Below are positions 27,269-35,477 of a stretch of DNA of 64,000 nt, in pieces (position 1 is the first letter of the stretch; every line of letters starts with the position of its first letter). A program made the position numbers and the translations under genes. This stretch comes from Ignavibacteriales bacterium (lineage in GTDB: Bacteria; Bacteroidota; Ignavibacteria; Ignavibacteriales; Ignavibacteriaceae): NCBI GenBank assembly GCA_020061465.1, contig JAGUYG010000020.1:100734-164733 (forward strand), in the 5' to 3' direction. A model generated the notes under the pieces. That model saw nothing but the letters and a program-made list of their open reading frames with translations. It searched no databases and was not told the origin of the DNA.

Positions 27269-28597
27269 ATGGATACAGAGAAAAAATCAACAAATCAGCA
27301 AGATTTGATTGACGATACAAAGTATTCCATGGATACTCACCTTATCTATGGAAAGAACATTACAAAAAAATGGGATTATTCACATCATGTTCTCCCCCCA
27401 ATTACTTCATCCGTAATATTCCGGTTGGATTCAGTTGAAAGGGGAGCTGAAGGTTTTCTTGAGTTTGCGAATTCGCCTGTAGCCGGAGAGGACCCCAAAC
27501 CAATTTACATTTACGATAGGATGGGCGAGCCTAATAAGGAAATTCTTGAAGAAAATCTTGCTTATGTGGAAAAAGGAGAAACGGCTGTAACCTTCGCGAC
27601 CGGTATGGGCGCTATTTCAGGAATATTAGGCATATTGACAAAAACCGGTGATGAAATTATTGCTCATCAAACACTTTACGGCTGCACATATTCTTTAATG
27701 ACAAGCTGGCTGCCGCGGTATAATATCAAAACAATTTTTGTCGATCTGAGAAATCCGGAAAATCTTCTATCCAAACTAACACCCAAAACTAAGGTAATTT
27801 ATCTTGAATCGCCTTCAAATCCGAGCCTCGATATTATTGATATCGGTGAAGTTAGAAGAATAGTTAATCAAGTAAATAAAGATCGACCCGAAGATGACAC
27901 GATTAAGATTGTTGTCGATAATACATTCGCCACTCCATTTTGCCAGCGCCCGATAGAACTCGGAGCTAACTTCACAGTTCATTCCTTAACTAAAGGCATC
28001 GGCGGCTTTGGAACGGATATGGGCGGGGTGGTTATCGGCAAACAAAAATATCGCGATATTCTTTTGCTCTACAGAAAAGATTTCGGTGCGGTACTAAACA
28101 ACAAAAGTGCTTGGACGGTTTTAACCTACGGTTTACCTACATTAGCACTACGGGCAAAACATCAAATTAAATCAGCTCAACGGATTGCCGAATATCTTAA
28201 TAGTCATCCCAAAGTTGAAGTTGTGCACTATCCGGGTCTGCCCAATTACCAATTTTATGAGACTGCAAAAAAACAGATGAAAGATTTCAGCGGTAATTTT
28301 GCACCGGGTTCTCTGATCTATTTTGTGCTTCGCGGCAGTTCTTATGAAGAGAGTAAAGAGAACGGAAAAAAATTCATGAACTATGCTGCCCAGCATGCAT
28401 ATACAATGACTCTTGCCGTAAGCCTTGGTCATACGAGAACATTAATCGAACATCCGGCGTCGATGACTCATTCAATGGTTCCGGTTGAAAGACTTATGGA
28501 ATCCGGCGTTCATCCCGGCGGTATCAGAATAGCAATAGGACTTGAAAATCCAGATGATATTTTGATGGACCTTGAGGAATGTCTAAAAGTGGTGTGA
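27269..28597 (+). CDS. PLP-dependent transsulfuration enzyme, methionine gamma-lyase-like
   Basis: 442 residues, same fold family as the preceding gene but clearly different. PLP lysine is K242 in VHSLTKGIGGFGTDMGG, with the YDRMGEPNKEILEENLA tyrosine/arginine block and the C-terminal SLGHTRTLIEHPASMTH. Its active-site loop reads TLYGCTYSL, with a cysteine where cystathionine enzymes have glycine (YGGT). Methionine gamma-lyases carry a cysteine there. A methionine or homocysteine lyase, or O-acetylhomocysteine sulfhydrylase, is therefore plausible. It has a purine-rich ribosome site (AGAAGGGG) and its own leader of about 400 bases. Confidence 0.8.
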   Translation: MDTEKKSTNQQDLIDDTKYSMDTHLIYGKNITKKWDYSHHVLPPITSSVIFRLDSVERGAEGFLEFANSPVAGEDPKPIYIYDRMGEPNKEILEENLAYVEKGETAVTFATGMGAISGILGILTKTGDEIIAHQTLYGCTYSLMTSWLPRYNIKTIFVDLRNPENLLSKLTPKTKVIYLESPSNPSLDIIDIGEVRRIVNQVNKDRPEDDTIKIVVDNTFATPFCQRPIELGANFTVHSLTKGIGGFGTDMGGVVIGKQKYRDILLLYRKDFGAVLNNKSAWTVLTYGLPTLALRAKHQIKSAQRIAEYLNSHPKVEVVHYPGLPNYQFYETAKKQMKDFSGNFAPGSLIYFVLRGSSYEESKENGKKFMNYAAQHAYTMTLAVSLGHTRTLIEHPASMTHSMVPVERLMESGVHPGGIRIAIGLENPDDILMDLEECLKVV

Positions 28598-28614
28598 TTC
28601 AATTGATTTAGTAA

Positions 28615-28647
28615 AAAGGTCACTTGCAAAAAAAGGCAGTGACCTTT
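28615..28647 (+). terminator. Intergenic hairpin, probable terminator
   Basis: A perfect 10-base stem (AAAGGTCACT / AGTGACCTTT) with a 13-base loop starts 18 bases after the stop of the PLP enzyme. It is followed by an AT-rich stretch rather than a pure T-run. Confidence 0.5.
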
Positions 28648-28703
28648 ATTTAAATATTCTTAATTTCGGCTTGTAATTTTCTCATCAATTTTTTATAAGT
28701 CTT

Positions 28704-29537
28704 ATGAAAACCATTATTAAGATTTTTTTTGTTTCTTTTTTGTCATTCATTTCGTTCATTCAAGCGCAAGAGAATTATGAGAGTCAAGTTGAAGTTTTTT
28801 TAATTGACTCCTATGTAACCCCGGAGCTTCCGAACAGATTTGTGCTGTCCTTTTTTACGAGCGAACCTGTAAAATCAAAAGTGCTGATTGAAGGGAAATA
28901 TGAATTCGAAGTATCAAATGAGCTGACCGACAATCATAAAACCGAAATTGATATTACAGATTTAGGTTTTTTAGACGATCAAGTTCCGTTTATCATTTTA
29001 ATGGAAGATTCGACCGGTGAAGTTTATAAGAGCGAACAATATGACTTTATCATGCCTTACGAAGTTAAAGTAGATAGAGAATCAAATTTTCTGCTATTGT
29101 GTTTGTTCGGGGGTACTGTATTGGCAGTTCCATCACCTGTATATATTCGCGCAAAAGATGATAACTATTTCAGCCTTACAAAAGAAATTCCTCTGCTTTC
29201 CTTTAGATCAAAAAGCTTCATTTATCCGATGGGATATTTTTCTTTAGAGTACTCTCATGTCTTTAAAGCAACGATAAAAAATTACTTGCGCTTTGGATAT
29301 AAGCACGTTATTGAAATTCCCGGTTTAGAATACATAGCACCCGGAGTAAACGGTTTTACAAATTTTAAAGGATATAACGGAATCAGTCCCGAAGTTTCTC
29401 TCGGTTTGTTTAGAGCATTCAGTGCTTTTACGGTTTATACAAGATACCGCTTCAACGCTAAACCCGGTGATGCCGGAAGCGAATTTCATGAGTTCTCGAT
29501 TGGATTATATTCAAGCTTCTTCACAATTTATTATTAG
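28704..29537 (+). CDS. Hypothetical secreted/outer-membrane protein
   Basis: 277 residues with a signal peptide (IIKIFFVSFLSFISFIQAQ, cut near residue 22). Residues 25-120 form a beta-sandwich-like domain. A hydrophobic segment near 130-145 (FLLLCLFGGTVLAVPSPVYI) precedes aromatic-rich alternating strands and a Tyr-Tyr C-terminus, suggesting a small barrel or membrane-attached beta domain. It starts about 100 bases after the PLP enzyme and is followed 9 bases later by the double-GNAT gene, so the two may be co-transcribed. I do not recognise the family. Confidence 0.65.
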   Translation: MKTIIKIFFVSFLSFISFIQAQENYESQVEVFLIDSYVTPELPNRFVLSFFTSEPVKSKVLIEGKYEFEVSNELTDNHKTEIDITDLGFLDDQVPFIILMEDSTGEVYKSEQYDFIMPYEVKVDRESNFLLLCLFGGTVLAVPSPVYIRAKDDNYFSLTKEIPLLSFRSKSFIYPMGYFSLEYSHVFKATIKNYLRFGYKHVIEIPGLEYIAPGVNGFTNFKGYNGISPEVSLGLFRAFSAFTVYTRYRFNAKPGDAGSEFHEFSIGLYSSFFTIYY

Positions 29538-29546
29538 GTGTAAAAA

Positions 29547-30458
29547 ATGATTATTAAAAATTTTACAGAAGAACATCTGCCTGCGACTGCAAAGCTGTGC
29601 CGGCTGAATATGCAATTAGATATCATGCCCGATTTTTTGCTGCGTGAAAAAACGTTTGGAGAACCCGATTATGATTCCGAATTAACTTTATTAACGTTCG
29701 ATGAAAATCAACCGGAAAATCCGATCGGTTTTATTCAAGGTGTGATAAAACAAAGACCGGAAGAAAAAATTGGTTTCATAAAACTGCTTTGTGTCGATTC
29801 AAATTTCAGAAGAAAAGGAATCGCATCCAGGCTTTATGAACAGGCTGAATCTAAAATTAAAGAAGCTGGAGTTAAGAAGATTCGCGTTTATGAATCCTAT
29901 CCAAATTATTTCATGCCAGGTGTTGATCCATTTTATACTGAGGCAGTTTGCTTTTTCGAGCGAAAAGGATTTAAGAAGTTTGCCGATACTTCAAATCTTA
30001 GTGCAAATTTATTGGAGTTGAAATACGATACTTCTAAAGAGGAAAAATCTCTTGAGAAAGAAGGAATAATTTGCCGAAGAGCATCGGCAGAAGATAAAGA
30101 AACAATATTAAAATGGGTTGAAAAGAATTTTACTGCATGGGTTCACGAAGTATCAGAGTCGTTCAAAAATAATCCGGTTACTCTTTTCATTTGTGAAGTA
30201 AATGGAGAGCTTAAAGCATTCTCGGCACACGAAGCAAATAATAAAGGCACAGGCTGGTTTGGTCCCATGGGAACCGATCCTTCTTTGAGAGGAAAAGGTA
30301 TCGGAGGAATTCTTCTGTTAAAATGCCTTGAAGACCTTAAAAACATGGGCTATGTAAAAGCCATCATTCCATGGGTAGGTCCTATTCCATTCTATATGCA
30401 CTACGCCAATTCAAAAGTGGAACGTGTCTTTTGGCGCTATGAAAAAATTTTGGAATGA
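29547..30458 (+). CDS. Double GNAT-domain N-acetyltransferase
   Basis: 303 residues with two GNAT folds in tandem. The first (1-150) has the acetyl-CoA pyrophosphate loop in VDSNFRRKGIASRLYEQAE. The second (about 170-303) has TDPSLRGKGIGGILLLKCLE, both matching the Q/RxxGxG/A pattern. Tandem GNAT proteins include mycothiol synthase-like and antibiotic-modifying enzymes; substrate unknown here. It is followed 54 bases later by a TonB-dependent receptor gene. Confidence 0.85.
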   Translation: MIIKNFTEEHLPATAKLCRLNMQLDIMPDFLLREKTFGEPDYDSELTLLTFDENQPENPIGFIQGVIKQRPEEKIGFIKLLCVDSNFRRKGIASRLYEQAESKIKEAGVKKIRVYESYPNYFMPGVDPFYTEAVCFFERKGFKKFADTSNLSANLLELKYDTSKEEKSLEKEGIICRRASAEDKETILKWVEKNFTAWVHEVSESFKNNPVTLFICEVNGELKAFSAHEANNKGTGWFGPMGTDPSLRGKGIGGILLLKCLEDLKNMGYVKAIIPWVGPIPFYMHYANSKVERVFWRYEKILE

Positions 30459-30512
30459 TTTTTTTGATTATTTTGTTTTAGGTTTGGTGTAGTTTTAGTT
30501 CAATAAACCCGA

Positions 30513-33041
30513 ATGAAAAAATTAACATTTCTTTTTATCCTCTTTACAGCCGTTATTTATTCTCAAACCGGAAATTTACGAGGCAGCATAAACGACGATG
30601 AGCAGGCATTACCTTCGGTTAATGTTTACCTGTTGAATACAGGCTACGGCACAGTAAGCGAGAATGACGGCAGCTTCGAAATGATGGGATTACCCGCAGG
30701 AAATTATTCACTGCGTATAAGCGCCGTGGGTTATGAAACACAAACACTTCAAATAAATATTCAGCCCGGAAAAACTTTAGAGCTTAACATTTCGTTAAAA
30801 GAGAAAATAATCGAGTTCGGACCGGTGGAAGTCACCAGTCTAAAAGGACAAGAACAATCGGATACTCGAACCAGCTTGATTGACTTAAATCCCATAAGTG
30901 CAAAAATTTTACCCGGAGCATCGGAGGACGTCTTTAGAACTCTTCAAAGCCTTCCCGGAGTATTAGCTCCAAATGACTTTTCTTCTCAATTGATTGTAAG
31001 AGGCAGTGGTCCGGATCAAAATCTGATTGTGATGGATGATGTTGAGATTTTTAATCCTTACCGGTTGTACGGGTTAATCAGCATGTTTAATCCGGATGCC
31101 GTTAGCGATATAAATTTAATTACAGGAGGTTTTCCTGCCAAATACGGCGACCGGTTGTCGGCAGTACTCGATGTAACTAACAAAGAAGGAAACACAAAGA
31201 AAGCAATAACCGGTAGTGTTAATGCATCGATTGTAGATGCAAACATCGTTCTTGAAGGAAAGAATCCGTTCAACATAAGCGGAAGCTGGCTGTTTAATTC
31301 AAGAAGAACTTACTACGATTTGATTATTGAACCGTTCGTTAAAAATGCAGGATTAGTAGAAGATGATGTAACCTTTCCAAATTTTTACGACCTCCAGGCG
31401 AAACTTGTGCTTATTCCTTTCAAGGGGAATAAATTTTTATTGAATGGCATTTACTCGCGGGATGGAGTTTTTGTTGTAAGTCCGGATAACCGAAAAACAG
31501 CCGACAGTATCGGTGTTTCAAACGTAACAAAAAATGATGTATTAAGCTTTGCCTGGCACCTTGCCCCTTCGGCAAATTATCTGAATAAATTAATTTTATC
31601 GTGGTATAAAAACAGCGGCGTTACCGATTTCGATTCCGAAATTTTAGATCCTTCACTTAACCGAGATGATTTTAAGGAGGTATTATCCGATACACTTGCC
31701 CCATATCTTCTCTACTTTAAATTCAATATGGATTTTTCTTTCAGAAAATATTCCATTGACGATAAGTTTACTTACCTCTGGGGAAAAAATATTTTCGAAG
31801 CCGGTGCCGGTGTAGATTTTATGCAAACTATAATCGATTTCAAATTTGATTTAGACCCCGAATTAACGGCAATCTTTTCGGCTAACCCTCAATTTAGAGC
31901 AGCCTTGAGCGATATTAAGAATGTGAACAATTACAGAAAGTATCGGGCTTATCTTCAAAATAATTTTAATATTGACGATAAATTTTTCATTCAGCCAAGT
32001 CTCCGTTTTGACTATTACGATATTCTCAACAAAATTTATGCGGCACCTCGTTTATCTTTTTCTTACGCCCTTGACCATCTTACAACTTTGAGAGCAGTCT
32101 GGGGAATCTATTATCAATCGCCTGGGTATGAAAAAATTCGCGATCAAAATGTTCTTTTAAACTTAAACCGAAACTATACTTATGCGCTTGATGCCGAACG
32201 TGCAATTCATTATGTAATCGGAATAGAGAGATGGTTAACGAATGAATGGAATTTTAAAGTGGAAGGTTATTATAAAGATTTTAATAATTTGATTGTCTCA
32301 AAATTGTTACCCGGTACCCGCTACGTGACTGAAAAAATACCAGGTAAAGATCCAAAGTACGTTAGCGGCTGGACACGCTCTGTAACAATTCCGGTTGATT
32401 CATTAACACAAATTCCTATTAATAATTCGTACGGCAAGGCTTACGGAATTGAGTTCTTTTTATCAAAGCAAAATATTTCTGACGATAAAAAGCTCTCCGG
32501 TTGGGTTTCGTATGCACTGGCTTTTGCAGATAGATTTGAAGACGGAAATAAATATTATTTTCGATTCGATCAAAGGCATACGGTTAATGTTATTCTCAAT
32601 TACAAAATAAACCATTGGCTGGATGTTGGTTTGCGATGGCAGTACGGGTCGGGTTTCCCGATAAGCGAACCGGTTGGCATAAAACCGCGCATTATTTTAG
32701 CCGATGAAAATGGTGATGGTATTCCCGAATCGCCTGCAATTGTAACCCGCAATCGGCAGACGAATACAACAGCAGAAAATGAGGTTGTATTCGATGTTGA
32801 TTATGGTTCAAATCGATTGAATGCCCAAAAACCTGCTTATCATCGTTTAGATTTAAGATTATCTGCTTTAGCCTATTGGTGGGATTTAAATTGGACGATT
32901 TATCTTGACATAATAAACGTTTATAATAGGGCAAATGTTATCGGTTATGATTATTTTGTAAATGAAGATTTAACTCTTGGCAGAAAACCAAGCAACATGT
33001 TTCCGATTATTCCAACATTTGGTTTTAGCGTAAAATTTTAA
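30513..33041 (+). CDS. TonB-dependent receptor with carboxypeptidase-like N-domain
   Basis: An 842-residue outer-membrane receptor. Signal peptide to about residue 18 (YSQ). A CarboxypepD_reg-like beta domain covers 20-95 (LRGSINDDEQALPSVNVYLLN ... GNYSLRISAVGYE). The plug (120-225) has LPGVLAPNDFSSQLIVRGSG and IFNPYRLYG. A 22-strand-type barrel ends in FGFSVKF with terminal Phe. The order matches SusC-like receptors of Bacteroidota, but no SusD neighbour is present. Substrate uptake should be powered by a TonB complex; the TonB-like gene near 7 kb lacks the usual TonB domain, so its partner is probably elsewhere. Confidence 0.9.
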   Translation: MKKLTFLFILFTAVIYSQTGNLRGSINDDEQALPSVNVYLLNTGYGTVSENDGSFEMMGLPAGNYSLRISAVGYETQTLQINIQPGKTLELNISLKEKIIEFGPVEVTSLKGQEQSDTRTSLIDLNPISAKILPGASEDVFRTLQSLPGVLAPNDFSSQLIVRGSGPDQNLIVMDDVEIFNPYRLYGLISMFNPDAVSDINLITGGFPAKYGDRLSAVLDVTNKEGNTKKAITGSVNASIVDANIVLEGKNPFNISGSWLFNSRRTYYDLIIEPFVKNAGLVEDDVTFPNFYDLQAKLVLIPFKGNKFLLNGIYSRDGVFVVSPDNRKTADSIGVSNVTKNDVLSFAWHLAPSANYLNKLILSWYKNSGVTDFDSEILDPSLNRDDFKEVLSDTLAPYLLYFKFNMDFSFRKYSIDDKFTYLWGKNIFEAGAGVDFMQTIIDFKFDLDPELTAIFSANPQFRAALSDIKNVNNYRKYRAYLQNNFNIDDKFFIQPSLRFDYYDILNKIYAAPRLSFSYALDHLTTLRAVWGIYYQSPGYEKIRDQNVLLNLNRNYTYALDAERAIHYVIGIERWLTNEWNFKVEGYYKDFNNLIVSKLLPGTRYVTEKIPGKDPKYVSGWTRSVTIPVDSLTQIPINNSYGKAYGIEFFLSKQNISDDKKLSGWVSYALAFADRFEDGNKYYFRFDQRHTVNVILNYKINHWLDVGLRWQYGSGFPISEPVGIKPRIILADENGDGIPESPAIVTRNRQTNTTAENEVVFDVDYGSNRLNAQKPAYHRLDLRLSALAYWWDLNWTIYLDIINVYNRANVIGYDYFVNEDLTLGRKPSNMFPIIPTFGFSVKF

Positions 33042-33050
33042 ATTACCTGT

Positions 33051-33920
33051 ATGAAAGATAAAGAAGATACATACCTCGATTTAGGTGATAGAGGAAAATA
33101 TAACCTAAAAAATAAATTGAATAATCTTACCGGGAAAGAATGGATTAAGTTCTCCAAGTCCTGGTTCATTCATCGCCCGCCGCGTAGAAAAGAAGATGAA
33201 ATACTTCATCCGGCAAAGTTTCCCGAAACGCTTGTCGAAGAATTTATAACTTTCTTTACAAAAGAAGGGGATTGGGTGTTCGATCCATTCATGGGAACAG
33301 GCAGCGCTTTAATTGCCGCAGGTAACCTGAAGAGAAATGCTATTGCAGTCGAGCTTTCAGAAGAATATTTTAAGGTTGCTAAAAGAAGAATTAAAAAGCA
33401 AAACTATTCTTCGCAGATAATTCCTTTATTAGGTGACTCTTTACATCTTCAGAACATTATATCCGAAAACAGTTTGTCAAATCGGAAAGTAAATTTTACA
33501 ATTACTTCTCCGCCTTATTGGAATCAATTGGAACGTAATTCACTGCGGCAAAAAGTACGAACCGATAAAGGATTAGATACTAAATATTCAAATGATGAAA
33601 ATGACATTGGAAATATCCGGAGTTACGACAATTTCATTGAAATGCAGGCTAAAATATTCGATAACGTTTTTGATATAACAAAAAATAACGGTTACTTAAC
33701 AATCATTACTAATAATGTTTATTTTAACGGAAGGCTGTACCCGCTTGCTTTTGACACCGCAATTTCACTAACAAAAAGAGGCAGTAAAAGCTGGATTCTA
33801 AAGGATGAAAAAATTTGGCTTCAGGATGATAAAGCGCTGGTGGCTCTCGGGATAAACCATGCTTGGGTTGCGAATCGTCATCATCAATATTGCTTGATTT
33901 TCAGAAAAGAAAATAATTGA
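33051..33920 (+). CDS. Orphan site-specific DNA methyltransferase
   Basis: 289 residues. The SAM-binding motif FDPFMGTG (77-84) comes before the catalytic motif TSPPYW (152-157), with HPAKFPETLVEEFI (motif X) just ahead of it. S/TPPYW is the signature of amino-methyltransferases, most often N4-cytosine types, though N6-adenine is possible. It starts 9 bases after the TonB receptor stop and ends before xseA. No restriction nuclease is adjacent, so it is a solitary methyltransferase. Confidence 0.88.
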   Translation: MKDKEDTYLDLGDRGKYNLKNKLNNLTGKEWIKFSKSWFIHRPPRRKEDEILHPAKFPETLVEEFITFFTKEGDWVFDPFMGTGSALIAAGNLKRNAIAVELSEEYFKVAKRRIKKQNYSSQIIPLLGDSLHLQNIISENSLSNRKVNFTITSPPYWNQLERNSLRQKVRTDKGLDTKYSNDENDIGNIRSYDNFIEMQAKIFDNVFDITKNNGYLTIITNNVYFNGRLYPLAFDTAISLTKRGSKSWILKDEKIWLQDDKALVALGINHAWVANRHHQYCLIFRKENN

Positions 33921-33954
33921 AAAAATTTACAAAGCATTTTAATCGTTAATACAA

Positions 33955-35145
33955 ATGTTCACAATGCAAGAAATCTTAACTGTATCAGAATTAACTTCTC
34001 AAATTAAATTTGTTTTGGAAGAAGGATTTTCTGCCGTAATCGTTGAAGGAGAAATTTCGAATTTTAAGGCGCACGTCTCCGGGCACTGGTATTTTAATTT
34101 GAAGGATGCGAATGCGGTAATTTCATGCACGATGTGGAAAGGATTGAATAACTATGTTTTCTTTACTCCCCAGGATGGAATGAAAGTTCACGCTTCCGGC
34201 AGAATTACTGTTTATCCTCCTCGCGGTAATTATCAGCTTGATGTGCGTTCATTAAAACCTGCGGGAATCGGTGATCTGCAAGCTGCTTTCGAAAAATTGA
34301 AACAGAAGTTAGCGGCGGAGGGATTGTTCGATATCGAACACAAGAGAACGATTCCTGAATTTCCTAAAAAAATAGGAATAATAACTGCAATAGATGGTGC
34401 TGCCTTAAAAGATATGATAAGTGTAGCTAAAAGAAGATTCCCGTTGATTGAATTAATAATTATTCCTACTAAAGTTCAGGGAAGCGGAGCCGCTGAAGAT
34501 ATAGTGGACAGTATTCGAACGCTGAACAGGCATCCTGAATTAGATTTTATAATTTTAGGACGCGGAGGAGGTTCAATTGAAGATCTGTGGGCGTTCAATG
34601 AAGAGATAGTGGCACGCGCAATTTACAATTCTAAGTATCCTATCATCACAGGCATCGGGCATGAAATTGATTTTACTATTGCAGATTTCGTAGCCGATCT
34701 GCGTGCGCCTACTCCATCCGCAGCAATGGAAATCGCTACTCCCGATAAAGATGAATACTTTGCCTTTATAAACGATTTTATCTATAATTCCTATCAAGAT
34801 ATAATGAATTTAATAGGCAATTTTCAAAACCGTATTTACAAATCGATTGATTCTTATGGATTTAAAATTCCGATCGATCTAATTAGAAGAAATGCTCAAT
34901 CCTTAGATAATCAGATATACAGATTAACTCAAAATATGGATAAAATAATTCTTCGGAATAATAATAGATTAACTCTAATTTCAAATAAAATTGAAGCACA
35001 CGATATCAATAAACCGCTTAAGAAGGGTTTCGTTTTGGTGAAGCAGAATTCCAATTATGTTCAAAGAGTCGAAAATTTTAATTTAGATAAAGCAGCTCAA
35101 TTAACTTTTTTTGACGGTGCTATAGAAGTAGAAGTTAAAAATTAA
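33955..35145 (+). CDS. xseA: Exodeoxyribonuclease VII large subunit
   Basis: 396 residues; the catalytic subunit of the single-strand exonuclease VII. The N-terminal OB-fold (LTVSELTSQIKFVLEEGFSAVIVEGEISNFK, HVSGHWYFNLKD) is followed by the catalytic domain with IGIITAIDGAALKDMI, ILGRGGGSIEDLWAFNEE and GIGHEIDFTIADFVADLRAPTPSAAME. A coiled coil spans about 270-350. An internal ATG at 33964 is an equally possible start. It is followed by xseB after 77 bases and by dxs, a conserved neighbourhood in many bacteria. Confidence 0.95.
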   Translation: MFTMQEILTVSELTSQIKFVLEEGFSAVIVEGEISNFKAHVSGHWYFNLKDANAVISCTMWKGLNNYVFFTPQDGMKVHASGRITVYPPRGNYQLDVRSLKPAGIGDLQAAFEKLKQKLAAEGLFDIEHKRTIPEFPKKIGIITAIDGAALKDMISVAKRRFPLIELIIIPTKVQGSGAAEDIVDSIRTLNRHPELDFIILGRGGGSIEDLWAFNEEIVARAIYNSKYPIITGIGHEIDFTIADFVADLRAPTPSAAMEIATPDKDEYFAFINDFIYNSYQDIMNLIGNFQNRIYKSIDSYGFKIPIDLIRRNAQSLDNQIYRLTQNMDKIILRNNNRLTLISNKIEAHDINKPLKKGFVLVKQNSNYVQRVENFNLDKAAQLTFFDGAIEVEVKN

Positions 35146-35222
35146 AAGTTTAGTAACCTTGTAGTAATTATATTTGAAAATCAAAATCAATAAACTTTAT
35201 AATTATTTAATGCTGAATTTGA

Positions 35223-35462
35223 ATGGCAAAGAAAATCATAAAAAACAGTTTTGAAGCAAATCTAAGCAGGCTTGAAGAAATTTCTGCACTGCTGGAAAGC
35301 AACAATCTGAAGCTGGAAGATGCGATAAGTTTGTTTGAAGAAGGAATCGCACTCTCCCGGATTTGCGTTAATACATTGAAAGATGCTGAACTAAAAGTTA
35401 CAGAACTAAAAAAGAAGCTGGAAGATATTTCTTTGCCGGATGACGAAGAAAGTGAAGATTAA
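35223..35462 (+). CDS. xseB: Exodeoxyribonuclease VII small subunit
   Basis: 79 residues, matching the small helical subunit (SFEANLSRLEEISALLES, LEDAISLFEEGIALSRIC) that binds along the XseA coiled coil. Complete and of normal length. dxs starts 15 bases later. Confidence 0.93.
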   Translation: MAKKIIKNSFEANLSRLEEISALLESNNLKLEDAISLFEEGIALSRICVNTLKDAELKVTELKKKLEDISLPDDEESED

Positions 35463-35477
35463 TAACCGGAGTACTAA

